DNA of 64,000 nt from Diploscapter coronatus (Eukaryota > Nematoda > Chromadorea > Rhabditida > Rhabditidae), in the NCBI GenBank assembly GCA_964036155.1, contig OZ038423.1, positions 11,981,249-12,045,248 of the forward strand, in the 5' to 3' direction. Position numbers and translations under genes: made by a program. The notes below the pieces were generated by a model. That model did no database searches. It was not told the origin of the DNA and saw only the letters and a list, made by a program, of their open reading frames with translations. Below, piece by piece: positions 43,616 to 56,232 of this stretch (positions are counted from its first letter, which is position 1; each line of letters starts with the position of its first letter).

Positions 43616-44958
43616 ATGGGCGACGTGGGGCAGTGGTGTCTGATCGAAAGCGACCCGGGAGTGTTCACGGAGCTGCTCAAGGGATTTGGATGCGAGGGAG
43701 TGCAGGTGGAAGAGCTCTATGCACTGGAAGAGGGTGAATTCGAGAATTTGCGGTAGGAAAAACAGCAAGCTGCTGATGCCATAAGTGAATTGCAGTCCCG
43801 TCTACGGACTGGTGTTCCTGTTCAAATGGAGGCCTGGCGACGAGCCCATCGGCACACCTGCAGACGAGGAGGCAGGCATCTTCTTCGCGCAGCAGGTCAT
43901 TCCCAACGCCTGTGCCACTCAGGCTCTCGTCAATATGCTGTTGAACGTGGATGAACCTGAAGTGAAGCTCGGTCCCATGCTCAACGACTACAAGGAATTC
44001 GCCAAGGATTTCGACCCTGGGGTGAGTTCTTTCTTCATTCAAATCAAATCCACTCCTTTCCCTGCAGAATCGCGGTCTGACCCTCTCGAACATGGAGCAG
44101 ATGCGTGCAGTGCATAACTCGTTTGGCAGACAAACGCTGTTCGAATTGGACTTGAAAGGACCCAAGGACGACGACAACTATCACTTCATCACTTACGTGC
44201 CCAAGAATGGCAAAGTCTATGAGTTGGACGGGCTGAGAGACACTCCATTGGAGGTGGCCGTGGTGAAGGAGGGACAGGATTGGCTGCAGGCCGTAAAACC
44301 TGTCATTCAGGCTCGCATTGAGAAGTGGGGAGAATTTCTACAGCAAATTCAAGAGATCACCCCTTTCAGGTACAACGACGGGGAGATTCACTTCAACCTG
44401 ATGGCCGTGATCGGGGACAGACGGGCCAAGTACCTGAAGCGAATGACCGAGCTGAACGAGCTGGGGGTGGATTCGCCAGAGGCCGCTGCAGAAATCTGCA
44501 ATCTGCAGACGCTCATCGATGAGGAGGAGGAGAAGATGAAAAAGTTAGTCATTTACTCATTCACAAGGGAATGCGGCAAATAATGACATTGTCTACGCTA
44601 GGAATTGTGTACACTAATTTCTCATTTGTAATTTGTGCAGCGTAAAAGAAGGAAGCAAGTTTGACATCAAACTTTGAGATCTGGGTGCACGGTGCTCTTT
44701 TCATCCAGATATCTGTTATCAGCAGATCCGAATTAGCTTATCTTGAAAATATGAACCAATTCAGTGAATAACATTAGTACTTTTCCTTGTCGGCCTCGTA
44801 CCTATTCTGTTTGCAGGTACCGTATCGAGAATGCGCGTCGCCGTCACAACTACTTGCCATTCATAATCGAGCTGATGCGAGTGCTGGCCAAGGAAGGCAG
44901 ACTGGTGCCACTCGTGCAGCAGGCTCTCGACAAGGCGGTGACCAAGAGGGCTTCTTGA
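43616..44958 (+). CDS. UCHL5: Ubiquitin C-terminal hydrolase UCHL5/UCH37
   Basis: Cysteine protease that removes ubiquitin at the proteasome through RPN13, and in some animals also in the INO80 complex. Five exons give roughly 320 residues. Active-site residues are visible: Gln in [10 protein letters not shown], the nucleophile Cys in NACATQAL, His in DNYHFITYV and Asp in ELDGLRDTP. The C-terminal part carries the UCH37-like domain: [37 protein letters not shown], then a basic end [12 protein letters not shown]. This tail is the RPN13-binding type, so it is UCHL5 (UBH-4 of C. elegans) rather than BAP1 or UCHL1/3. GT-AG introns of about 40-70 nt except the fourth (about 273). Divergent from GTF3C3, convergent with the UGT gene. 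Confidence 0.95.
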
Positions 44959-45410
44959 AAAGGTCATACAGATACACATGAAAAAACATGCATTTGAAAA
45001 AGACACCTTCTAATATTTTACGGACCTATATAAGGTAAGGTTAGGGATAGGGCAAGGTAAGCCATGCTCAATATCCAAATGCTGAGTTGAACATTTCTAG
45101 ACAAAGATCAGCCTACCCAACCCTATTCTTAGCCATTTCTTTATTCAGCTGGTGTATGTCATTTTCAAGTGTATGTCCTATTCGAGAAGCTGCCAAGAGT
45201 GACAAGCGGAACAAGGCTAAGGTCTGATTCCTCTTTCCTCTTTTTGTTGAGATTCCTCCCTATTTATTCATTTTTGATCATAAGCAGCATTACCTTACAA
45301 CACTCAAGTCGGGCAATTTGTTTTATCCTATCTCTTATCTCCTTTTATCTCTATTTCTATTCTATCGTGATTTTGCGACGGTGTTTGTTTTATCTCAAAT
45401 AAATGATGTT
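44959..45410. other. Convergent 3' region between UCHL5 and UGT
   Basis: No gene seen. Contains AATAAA near 45398 on the plus strand. A T-rich plus-strand open frame here lacks domain features. Confidence 0.6.
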
Positions 45411-47326
45411 TTACTCGAATTTGACTTTCTCTTTGAAAGCCATTTTACAGCAGGACCAGTAATAACATGAAAGAATTATCCTTAAAAAGAGGAACGTAAC
45501 GCCTATGAGGAAGATGACATCGAGAGAGTAGAGCTCGATGAAGCTGTATGGAGGAAGGCCAAGTGGAACCGTGCCCTTCAAGACAAGGTCAACTCCGAAA
45601 ACGATATCTTTTGCTATCGAATTCGGCTGATTTTTAACCAAGTCCCGTAGTCTTTTGGCTGCTTTCTCATATCTGAATTCGTGTATTTTCTTTAAAAAGT
45701 CTAGTAATAAGATTACTCTTCATCCTTGAGCAGCCGTTGCAATTGCTCGTTTAGAAATCCATGTTGCGTTAGTTTATTCTTTTCAATAGTGATAGAGAGT
45801 CCTCTGCATATTCTTCTATCGGTCTATATTTTCTACAATCTATCAACCTGTACTGCAACAACTCTGCATTCCTGTATTGGTCAGCGAAGAGGGGCACAGC
45901 CAGACATGGCTTTCCCGCAGAGATTGTCTCCATCAGTGAGCTGTAACCCCCATGAGTCACAAATGCAACTGTCTTCTCGAGTGCTGAAAATCTACTGTAG
46001 AAAATATCCAAAGATATAACTCACCCAAAATCTCTGCCTGTGGGATCCATTTTTTTATGTAGACGTTCTGAGGAATTTCGATTTCTTCTTCAAATTTCCA
46101 GATGAAATGAATCGTTGGATTGCTTTTGAACAACTCAATGATGACTTCTTTCCATTCTTGTGGCATTTCAGATGCAATAGTCACAGATCCGAATGAGAAA
46201 AATACGAGTCTTTGAGCGTTGTTCACAAATTCTTGTAAATTCTCAAATGAAACCATCACTGCGAGAATTATTTTGAAATAGTCGAACCTGGTCGAGATGC
46301 CTCTTCTCCACTTCCCCTTCCAACCCTCCCGTCCAGATGATTTTATTCGACACTCCAACTGGATAGTCGATGTATTTGTTCGAGTTGATTAGGCACAGAC
46401 TGCTCTGAACATATTACGAGAATTATGAAAAATTGAAATTTCCTACGGTGTATTTGAGAGAATCAATCGAAGGGAAGTTAGGGTCGATATTCTGTCGGAA
46501 AATAGCATTCAGGTTCCTTTCGTCGATAATCGTTGCAACAAAAGAGAAGGAATTAACTAGTAGATCTCTTAGTCTCTGCAGGAATGTTTTGTGTGGTTCT
46601 GAAGCGTGAAAGAAGCTGTGAACGAGTGGAGAAGGAGCGAATTCGCCACAGGAATCCAGGAAGAATTTGGAGGGAACGCCTGGCATGTAGCGGACCCAGC
46701 GAGAAATTCTCAGGTGATGGATGATTCTGCAAAAAAAATGAAAGGAAGAGGAATGAATGACTAACCCGATCTCGCAAGTGGACATGTGATGAGTGAAGGC
46801 CATGTCGAAGTTCTCATTCCTCAATCCATCCAAGAATTCCTTGTTCTTCACCATTCCTTCACACGCTGCATTCTTCATCTTGTTAAATACAATTCCGAAT
46901 GAAATGTAGTCGAAGAACGAATCATTTCCATAGATTATGCTAAAAATTCTAGAATTTAAATTGAATCTACACAGAAGAAGGCTACGTTTTCTCAACCGCA
47001 GTGAAGTTCTCGAAATATTCGTGGCTTTCCAAAGGTTCGAGTCTGATTTCGCGAATCTGCAACAATTTTTGAACGTTTTGAATATCTCGATTTCCTACCT
47101 TTGGATTTTTGGAGACTAGTTTTGTCGCATTTGGATTGAACTTAGGTCTTATGATGACAACCTCGTGGCCGCCTGCAGTGAGGATCTCTGCCAGTCGAAT
47201 GACATACAGAACGATGGAATTGCTGACTGGGGCGACGAAAATGCCTATTTTGGCAGAGGAAGATGAATGAATAGAAATGCCTAGAAGAACGAGTGCAGAG
47301 AAGAGGGGTACATGAAGGAGGTGCAT
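45411..47326 (-). CDS. UDP-glycosyltransferase (GT1 family, membrane-anchored)
   Basis: Transfers a sugar from a UDP-sugar to a small hydrophobic compound; in nematodes many are detoxification enzymes of the ER. About nine exons give close to 500 residues. Signal peptide MHLLHVPLFSALVLLGIS, then KIGIFVAPVSNSIVLYVIRLAEIL and EVVIIRP at the N-terminal Rossmann fold; MSTCEIG and GVPSKFF in the acceptor half; FFSFGSVTIASEMP at the start of the donor half; WIPQAEIL, the UGT signature with FVTHGG, SLMETI, GKP, VPLFADQ and NA. A C-terminal membrane helix (LIGVTFLFLRIILSCYYW) is followed by a basic tail (KMAFKEKVKFE), a likely ER-retention end. The start is preceded by CATAG 3 nt away. It begins 304 bp after the GBA stop. 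Confidence 0.93.
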
Positions 47327-47630
47327 ATTCTATGGGAAGTAATAGAATCAATAAGTGAAGACTCATTATCAAGAGAGCAGAAGAATGATAACCAAACACA
47401 AATATCACAACAGGGGTCATTATTGAATCAAACAGATCACGTTTTATTGGGAAATGCAGTTAGATTCGATTGATTGTATTTGGCTGTTTACTGGATGATT
47501 GGCTCAGATTTTGTTTGCAATGTCCACAGCAATTCATTCTCTGTTCACAATATGTGGAAATGACTATTCTACTATTTTTTAATAACTCATGCTATGCCAA
47601 TTTTTACAAGTTTATTTTCTGCAAACTTTT

Positions 47631-50132
47631 TCAAGGAATAATCAAAGTGGAGAGAGAGCCTCCTTGTATGTTGAGGATGTAGAAATAGTTGGGGTTTTTG
47701 TCCTCATTGATTGCCAGTTGATAGGCCGTTCTCTGAAAAGTCTCTTTGACTTAAACTCATTCCCTATCAAAGAGTCGTTAATATAGGGACTCATACATCT
47801 TAATGAAACTTTCTGTATGAGGATTTCCGATGACACTGATCGTGATGAGCACATTGAAATGTGCCCAAACACAGAAGCATGCTATTTTGATTCTTGCGTA
47901 ATTTGTTCACTTGCATTTACGAATTTGCAAAATTAGCTTATACGATTGACAAGTGAACTGGCTCGCTTCCCATGCAAAATGCGAGTGAAACATTGGAGAT
48001 TTCGGAATACGTTTAAGCACCTTTCGATGTGATCATCGTGCTCAGTGTTATCAAAAGCCCCTATCTGGTAAGTTTCATCAAGATCTGTGCGCTCCTATGT
48101 TGATGACTTCCTTTTGTACGTTCGTTCACTTACCGTATTGCTGTTGAGAACTGTGACAACTCTCTGTCCACTTGGAGTTATGAACGAGGCAATGTCGAGG
48201 TACTTCTCTGATTTCGAGGTATCTGTTCGAATATGAAAAGAGCCTGGGGGCACAAACCGGCTACTGTAACTCATATTCTCTAGAAGTTCGTCTATTTCCA
48301 TTTCAACTTACAAGTGACCCATTGCATAAAAGGTGGGCTGTTTGTAGTATTCAAGAGCAGTCTTGTTGACGAGGATAGGGGAGTCGACTGTGTTGTTCAC
48401 CCTTTGAAGAATTTATCATTCAAAACTTTATCAAGACTCACCAGTTAGGTCCTCCGGTTGTATCTAAAGCTAGATTCCAGTCAATCCACCCAGTCACCCA
48501 GTTGTTCATTGCATCGATGATCGACTTGGCATAGTCATTGGCCCGACTCCACAGACCGAGATTCGGTCCTTGATCCTTCGCCTCCCAACCAGCACACGCC
48601 TGCAATTTACTTCGTTTGTCTTTATCTTTTAAGTTCTCCAAGGTTTGCTTACCTCAGTGTAAAGCAGGAACTTGTCCGGATGATTGATGTGCGTCTTCAT
48701 CAAGTTCGTGGCTGGCTTGGTCTGATCTTCGTACCAGTGCACAGCAACTCCGTCCACGTAGTTGGAGGCATTCGGGTCAGCGAACACAGTGTCTGCCCAG
48801 TCGGGCAGACTGCCTCGGTTGTCGTCCAGAATCATCAGCTTCAAGTCTTTGCCATACTGTGAATTCCTGATTGCAGGACCCCACATATTCTTCGCGAAGT
48901 CTCGTTCATTTTCGGGAGACATGTACATGGACTGATACCAGAAATTAGTATGCGCACCGCAAGTGGGCTCATTAAGCAATGTCAGACCCCACAGCTTCAC
49001 TCCCTTCTGTGCATAGGCCTCGAGGAATTTGACGAAGTAGTTGGCGAATGTCTGATAGTATGAACCACCTACGTCCCCTTGTAGAGGCCCGCCTCCCTGC
49101 ATCTGTCCGTTTTGCTTCATCCAGCCAGGAGCACTCCAGGGCGAGCCGAACAGCTTGATCGAATTGTTGGCTGTGAAGGACTGGGCCTTGATGATCAGGG
49201 GAATCTTGCCAGTCAAATCCTCGGGAGCCAGGGAGAAGCTGGCCAACTGCAAATCGCCTGGACTATCGTCATAGCTGTAGACGTGCGTAGAGAAGTCACA
49301 GCTCGCCATGGGAATTCGACCGAACGAATAACCGATTCCTGCTGAAAATTAGAAAAGAAGCTAATAAACCACTTGCACAGATGAGTGAGGCAGTTTCTGT
49401 CATGCTGGCCGCTAGTATTCGACGCTGAAAAGGGCTCGCTCCAACTCTAAAACTCCTGTTCTAATCGAAGTAAGGGTGTTGTCTTCTTTTCTTCTTTCCC
49501 CCTTTGACGAGCGAGGAAAAGGGATCGCGCTCTCATATTCGATTGGGGCAGACCGATTTTGGGTTGGAGCACGCCCAGTTTAGCGCCGAATATTAGTGGC
49601 GAGCACGATGAAAGACTTTTCGAGGCCCACCTTTCCGACAGATGGCCCTTTAGAAAAGTTCATGAATAAATTGCAGACCTGTTGGAGAGAAGTACTGCTT
49701 GAGGATGGTGTCCTGCATTGGGGCGGGCAGAGCGTTGATGTTGATTGCGGCTGCGTCTGTGAAGGCCCCTCCAAATCCGAAGATCTGCTGATGCTTCTCG
49801 CGAACATCGATGGAGATCTCGATAGCATCAGTGGGCAATTGTCTCGTACTGGTAACCACACTTCTCTCCAGCCTCTTGCCGTCCTGAGTGCTCGTGTAGA
49901 GCACTGCCTGTCCTGCATCCACACTCCCCAATGGAGCTATGTCGTCGCAGTACGTTGCATTACAGACGCACACTATTTGGTTGGTTTTGATGGTCCGTGC
50001 TGCACAGGGGTTTTGTGCTAAACTTTATTGGCCCGTAGATCAAATTTAACAAGTTAACAAGAACGCACCGTTTGAATGAGAAAATGCATAGAATAACAGG
50101 AAACAAGATGAAAATATTTGGAAAGCTGCCAT
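47631..50132 (-). CDS. GBA: Lysosomal glucosylceramidase (glucocerebrosidase, GH30)
   Basis: Splits glucosylceramide to glucose and ceramide in the lysosome. The start exon MAAFQIFSSCFLLFYAFSHS is a signal peptide, split from NPCAARTIKTN by a short intron. Then CVCNATYCDD, FGFGGAFTDAAAININAL, GRIPMASCDFS, LFGSPWSAPGWMK, LTLLNEPT with the acid/base Glu, LLMILDDNRGSLPDWA-like, VAVHWYED, LLYTEACAGWE with the nucleophile Glu, VTGWIDWNLALDTTGGPNW, KQPTFYAMGHFSRFVPPGS and a last beta segment ending STLIIP-stop. All main family blocks are present. AATAAA is just after the stop (about 47615). A pyrimidine tract leads to AAG next to the ATG, a possible trans-splice site; an out-of-frame ATG lies at about 50229. 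The 332-nt second intron has a small inverted repeat. Confidence 0.95.
49433..49575. repeat. Small inverted-repeat element in a GBA intron
   Basis: GGGCTCGCTCCAAC on the left and GTTGGAGCACGCCC on the right are inverted with one mismatch; about 143 bp. GGGC ends resemble the GGGCGCG elements, but no target duplication is clear. Confidence 0.6.
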
Positions 50133-50303
50133 TCTTGCCACGAAATGAGCAGGCAACAGAAAGGAAGAAGAACAAAAATCGATTATCAACTCGCTGAGCT
50201 TTTGTGATAAGGAGGCAGAAGGCAATCATGTTTTACAATTGTGCTTTGCCAGAGGGATTAGGCACTTTGTGAACCAATCTAAAAACGGCTAGGAGAAATG
50301 AGA

Positions 50304-52814
50304 TCATTCGATTGAAGACAATTGCTTTGCGACGAGAGAGTAGTACAGTCCATTCTGGTCAGTCATCAACGTGTCGTGACTGCCAACCTGGGAAATCCTT
50401 CCCTTTTCGATGACTGCAATTCTCTGGGCGTTCTTGATTGTGGACAGTCTGTGCGCAATCACAATCACAGTTCTGTCTTTTGCACATCGATTCATGGCCT
50501 CTTGCACAACGGCTTCTGATTCCGCATCCAAGGCAGATGTGGCTTCATCCAGAATCAGCACTGCAGGGTCTCTGACCACAGCTCGCGAGATCGCTATTCT
50601 CTGCTTTTGGCCCCCTGATAATTTCAAACTTTCCGTAGAAGTTGCTTAGACTGCATACCAGACAGTTGGACGCCCCTCTCTCCACATTCAGTGTCAAACT
50701 GCTTCTCCAGCTTCATGATGAAGTCATAAGCATTGGCAGTTTTTGCAGCCTCAATAATACGCTCTTCGCTGCACTCATCCAGTCCGTACGCAATGTTCTC
50801 TCTGATTGTTCCTGAGAAGAGTTGGGGCTCCTGCGAAACTAGACAAACCTGAAAGCTGCAGTAGATTTTGCTCGTCATCCAAAAATAGACTAACCTTTCT
50901 GTGATAATATCGGTGATCGAATTGACTGATTGGGGTGCCATCCAAATAGATACAACCCAGTAGAGGCTCATAGAAACGTTCCAACAAAGAGACGATGGAT
51001 GACTTGCCTCCCCCAGACGGACCAACCAATGCAACAGTCTCTCCCTTCCTCACTTCCAGAGTTATGTCGTTGAGAACAGGGTTGTGCGGTCTGCTTGGAT
51101 ATGTGAAGTGGACTCCCTCGATGTCGATCTGTCCATTCACTTCAGGCATCAATTCGCCTGCTGTCTGACTGAAGGCCGGCTTGCGGAACATTAGCTTCAT
51201 CACCTAAATTTTAAAAAATAAATATTTTTACAGTAACTTTTCTAGTCATTTTCCGACCTTTCTGGAAGCCCCAATGCTGGCCATGGTGTCTGTGAAGCAG
51301 ACATTGAACCAATAGACATATTCAGCGAAGTTCATCTGATAGAGGAAGAAAGTGACGAGTTGGCCTGCGGACATCTGCTTGTCAATGACCAGATAGCCCC
51401 CGTACAGAAGGACGACGATCAGGGCGCCGTGCTGCATTCCCTCAGTTATCCACAGATTCAGCAGGTAGGCGAAGGCCTTCTTGTTGTTCAAGTGGATAGT
51501 CTTCTCCAGTGCAGTCTCGTAATTGACAGCTTCAGTCTCCTCGTTTGCAAACGATCTGACAGTGCGCATCTGCGATAGCACTTCCTCTGCCTTCTTGTTC
51601 GTGTCAGACAGCGCGTCCTGTGTCTTCTCTGCCAGTTTGTCCAAATAGTCAGCGAAGTACTTGGTAATGACGGCGAATGCAGGCGCAGTGACGAAGCAGG
51701 TGATGGTGAGTCGCCAGGAAATGCCCAGCATGACCACGATAGAGCCAATAATCATGATCCCATTGCGCGAGCAGACGTTGATGTTCGTGGACATTGAGGA
51801 GATGACCGTTGCCGTGTCAGAGCTGAGTCGCGAGATGAGGTCGCCTGTCTTGGTGTTGTCGTAGAAAGCGATGTCCTGTTTGACGAGCGAACGGAACAGG
51901 TCTCTGCGGATGTCTCTGCTCAGATAGCCCGAAATGGCCGTGAAGAGACAGCCGCGGAATCCTCCGAAGAGAGTGCTCGTGAAGGCGAGGACTGCCAGCC
52001 AAAGGATGATGGACACGACACTGCGCATATCGCCCGATTCGGCCACTGCATGGATGACTCGACCAATAAAGTCGGGAATGAAGACTCGAGTGATGGCATA
52101 GACGCACAGACAAAACACTGCCGGGATGACGATGTGCCAGTGGCGCATCACATACAAAGACAGGACTTTAGCTATCCACAGAGCTGATAATCCTAAAATT
52201 TCATGATTTTTCATAAGTTTTGGAAAATTACCATACTTTCATCGTTTTCCCCACTTTCCACATCTGTTTCTGTTCTTTCTTCATTCAACCGATTATAATT
52301 CCCCCTTTTGCTTGGCTTCTTTATGGAAATCTGAACCAATCATTCCAGGTTAATAACGAATAGAAACTTACAGTCCAGACTATGGGATGCAGGACACTTG
52401 CTGTCAGATTCCAAGAAACGAGGAGCCACAAGGCGGCTGGCTGATTCTGTTCCGAAATGGTCAGTAATTTGGCTATCGAAAATGCATAGAAGAACACAGC
52501 CAGAAACACGACTGCTGTTTGACATTTGTAACCCGTCGATAAGACTTTGCATTGTTGCAGGACGAATGCGCATAAGGTAAGGGAAATTCTGAAAATTATT
52601 TAGAAAAAAGGGGAAATGGTAGAAAATGTCACCTGATGAGTGAAAGTATGGCCAGATCGAGAATACCCGTGGAGAATGTGTATTGGAGTGGATTGAGACG
52701 ATGAAGGAGTTCAGAGAAATCGAAGACGGGTGGAATGCAGAGAGGGGCGAGAGTGACTACGAGTAGTTCGAGGGACAGGTAGATTAAGAGGACAATCTGA
52801 CGGAGATAGCCCAT
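50304..52814 (-). CDS. ABCB9/TAPL-type half ABC transporter (HAF family)
   Basis: Half-transporter with an extra N-terminal membrane domain, of the kind that moves peptides into lysosomes. From ATG 52814 ([18 protein letters not shown]) three exons give the four-helix TMD0. The core membrane domain (52214-51246) has [87 protein letters not shown]. The ATPase domain: [12 protein letters not shown], Walker [12 protein letters not shown]-loop [12 protein letters not shown], signature [14 protein letters not shown], Walker [14 protein letters not shown], switch His in VIAHRLSTI, end KQLSSIE-stop. Likeness to ABCB9 and C. elegans HAF-4/HAF-9 comes from TMD0 and the core sequence. CTGCAG lies 8 nt before the start; an in-frame upstream start at 52898 is possible. 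Followed 172 bp later by GBA. Confidence 0.92.
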
Positions 52815-54006
52815 TGAGCATGCCTGCAGTTGGATATAAATGCAAGTGGGTCGGATTGGGAGTGAAAACAGAAGTCGACGATAAATGACAACAAACAATT
52901 GATAAGAGAAAAAGGGGCAATAGTCGCTACTCCATATTGCATTGCAAACAAAAAGAGCGCTAGCCGTTACACAACTTTTCCGATTGTGATCTGGAATTTG
53001 TAATCATTTCCATTTTGATGTTTTTCAATAAAACAATGTCTATTGAAAAACGTGCAGAAAAATGTATAGAATTTGGTGTTTGGAAAAATTGCTTGGGAAA
53101 GAAGGAGGGAAAGAGATCAATAATGACCAAGAGGAAGGAAAAGCTCGACTGAAAGCTGCACACACTGAGAATGAAAATATGAGAGCATGAAGAAGGGCGA
53201 GAGAGGAGAAAGAAAGAATTTAAACAATTACAGCGGTAAGTAGAAAAATTACAGAAGGCCAGAGTGATAAGTGGAAATTTTGAGCTTGAACTGAGAAGAT
53301 GATTGAAGAAGAATCGATTATTTCGTTGAAAATGATAAGTGGAAGAAGTGAAGAAGAGGAGGAAGAAAAGACAAGATGAGAGGTGATTTGTTAGTGCAAC
53401 GCTGCGACGACAAAAGGAAACAGAGACAGAAACGAAAGAGTGGTGGTCAGCTAGAATAAAGGTGATAGTCATCATACAAGGGCTGCAGTCTCATAGTTCA
53501 ACAGAAAAAGTGCAATTTTCACAGTTAGACAGTTCATAGTTCATGATTTGATTGATGAATTTTCTGATAAGTCATGCAAGGACTGACTTGTGTTGTCCTT
53601 CTTCATGCCATCTTCCAAATCCTGTTTGCTCTGTTCGCTCCCTGCCGCCTGCAGCTTTTTCCTCCGCTTCTTTCTTGCTGTAAATTTCATCATCAGATTT
53701 GAGCCACTGCATCTTCAATCGCTGAAATTCGCGATTCACAATCTCAAAATTGCAGAGTATCTGTATCTTTCGCCCTCTCATATTTGACCTTGTCCTTTGC
53801 TGTTCTCTTCTCGCTCAGCTGGGTCATTCATTAGAATGGAAGAGAAGGCAGAGACAAGCAGAGAGAGACAGGCCTTATGCTAAATAGACAGGCGAGGAGA
53901 GGAGAAGAAAGACAACGATCCTTCTCCCTCTTCCCCTCCCCTCCCCATTCTCACAGGCACACAGACAGGCACAAGACTTACCATTTTCGTTTTTCTATCC
54001 CATGTT
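52815..54006. other. Intergenic with an unresolved coding-like patch
   Basis: Most of this is purine-rich on the plus strand and holds no supported gene. At about 53578-53850 the minus strand has two overlapping coding-like frames: one ATG frame giving MTQLSEKRTAKDKVKYERAK, another giving KKDNTSQSLHDLSENSSIKS-stop. They may be exons of a small gene or 5' exons of the ABC gene. I could not link them with convincing splice sites. Confidence 0.3.
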
Positions 54007-54241
54007 CATTGCATTATGCAGCTAACACTATTCTTGTGATTTTGATAGGGGAAATTCGCTGATCAGCGACCGTAGTGGTGCGAAGCGAGGGAGACACGCT
54101 TTCCAAAGAGCTTAACGAAAAAGTTTGGGAATGGAGCATTTCTCTGATGCGAGGGCGAGATAGCATTAGTAAAAGAAAACAGTTGCTTCACTCTTTCGCA
54201 CTCGGTACTGTAATTTTTGATATCAGACGCATAATGCAGTG
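54007..54241. mobile_element. MITE family A, copy 2
   Basis: 235 bp, ends CATTGCATTATGC and GCATAATGCAGTG, about 90 percent the same as the DPYD intron copy (29870-30100). The ends are better conserved here. It lies about 130 bp upstream of the BAR-like gene. Confidence 0.85.
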
Positions 54242-54370
54242 AATCCACTTGACAAAATTCATTGTTCATCTGCCTACCTGCACTGATTTTAATCGTTCTC
54301 AGAGTTGCCGCACAACAACCAGTCGATTCGAATCGACCGCTGTACATTTTCTGCTTACTTCTTCACCCAA

Positions 54371-56232
54371 ATGTCCCCCAACAAAAGTAAGCCTCCCCAT
54401 TCCTCCTTCTGACTTATTCAATTCCATTGCAGATCCAACCGGCCGCCGCAGTTTCTCCACGTCTCTACTCAAAGGCGGCTCGAATTCAAAACAAGCAGAC
54501 CTGTCGAATGCGCTCAGCGACTTCGTCATGGCCAAGTAAGGGATAGTCATGAAATCAAAGAGAAACAACGGCGAATGTTGCAGTGAACTGCTGAAGAAAG
54601 CAGCACATCTTCAGAGGCACGGAATGTGCAAAATGGCTGACTGGGCAGAGGCCACAGACAACACGGCCATACAGGATGTGACTGCCAGGATGAAGGAACT
54701 CGTCACCATGCACAATGCACAGCAGGATACACTCACTGATGCCACGGAGAGATGTGTAGAGGCAAGTACAATCAGGGACGAGTAAAGACTATTTCTTTAA
54801 AACCAAAGATTCGCTTTTAGAAATTACAAAAGTATCGGATAGAGATAATGCCCGCCTTATAAAATGCATAACATTTGTTGAATTTTTTTTCTATTTTATA
54901 ATGAGAACCGCATTAAGTTTTATATGCTATGCACCGAAATGCGGTCGTCTTTGGGTACTCAGAGACTGCCCACCCAAACATTTGGTCATATCTCGAGGTG
55001 TACTGTAACAAATTAGATGCGGATTTTTGCATTAAATAGAGCAAATTTCTTTAAATTTATTACGCAAATGTTTCCCGACACCATACGTGGGTGATTTTTG
55101 TTAATTAGTCTTGGTTCGTTCCTAAGCACAATTATTCATTGATAGGTAGAATGACTAAATGAGCGATTTGCAGCATTTGCGAAGAATCGAGGACAGCGAG
55201 GAGAAGATCGAAAGGGCCGCAGAGGAACTGAGACGAGTCGAGGTGGAAGAAGCGAAGGCGAACAGGGAAATGCACAGGATGCAAAAAGCTGGCGGGGGAC
55301 TCTGGAGGAGAAAGTCCGCTACTGAAACTGAGATTCGCGCTCAGATGAGAGAGGTAGCCAAAAGTTTGACGAGTCCTACAGCGAAGCGAGTTCTTGCAGG
55401 TTCTGCAATTGGCCCTGAAGAAGGAAAAGACAGAGAAGAGATATCGCGAGATGAGAGCAGAGGAAGAAGTGGTGAAGATGTACAGATTCAGACATGGAAT
55501 GAAGGGTCTGACTGAGGCACACATGGAGTACCACGAGAAGGCCCAGAACATCTACAATTGCGCCAGGTAAGTTTGGAATTCTCAGTATTATATTGAACTG
55601 AAAAATTGCAGGGAAATCGTCGAATTTGTGCCTGCGATCGCGACTGAAGACGTGCACAACGTGCGTTACGAGGGAGGAGAGAAATGCAGAAGGAGGGTCG
55701 AAATGACTAGAAGGTACTTTTCCTACATTTTGCAAAACTTACTGATCAGCAGTGTGCGCAAATTTCGTTTAGGTTTATTACGTAATTTACGTTTACGACC
55801 ATTTTGGACTAAATTGAAAATAATGAGCGAAAGAAATTAGCAAACATTAAACGCATTTTTCTGAAATAGCTTTTTTTATGAAAAATGCTGTCAGTAAACT
55901 AAGCTGTAATATCAACAAGACTCAGAAATAGCTTAAAAGGCCAAACTATGCCCAAAATGTTTCGTTTACGTTTATGAAACTTAAAATTTCATCTACGTAC
56001 ACTCCTCCTGTTATCGATGAATGATTGCAGATCGCTGGAAACTGCATTGGCTCGTGTGCCCGAGTCGATTGCCGAGCAAGCGGAGGAGCAGACCGCGCCC
56101 ATTTCCCGACTCGTCTCCAAGGGGGAGACTCGCAGACGCAGTGCTCCCATGAAGATGGGCAGTCCTTTCGTGCCCCTCGTTGCCTCTTCTAGCAGAAATC
56201 CCAATTCTCCGCCTCCTCCCTACCGCGAATAA
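54371..56232 (+). CDS. Coiled-coil, BAR-like protein with C-terminal PPPPY motif, family not identified
   Basis: Exons 54371-54386, 54433-54538, 54583-54761, 55174-55347, 55396-55567, 55611-55714 and 56030-56232 (edges approximate) join in frame to about 315 residues. After a short Ser/Arg start (NPTGRRSFSTS) the protein is almost wholly helical and charged: LSNALSDFVMANELLKKAAH, DVTARMKELVTMHNAQQDTL, HLRRIEDSEEKIERAAEELR, KKEKTEKRYREMRAEEEVVK, EAHMEYHEKAQNIYNCAREI. That three-helix, Lys/Arg-rich pattern and the AHMEYHEKA helix look like a membrane-bending BAR domain, but I do not recognise the subfamily. The end is basic and Ser/Pro-rich and closes with PPPPYRE-stop, so a WW domain might bind PPPY. 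One intron (54762-55173) is GC-AG with the consensus GAG|GCAAGT. Confidence 0.75.

Noticed and set aside
52960..53475. 171-codon minus-strand open frame, Ser/Phe/Leu-rich
   Set aside because: Composition reflects a purine-rich plus strand; no domain or conserved motif.
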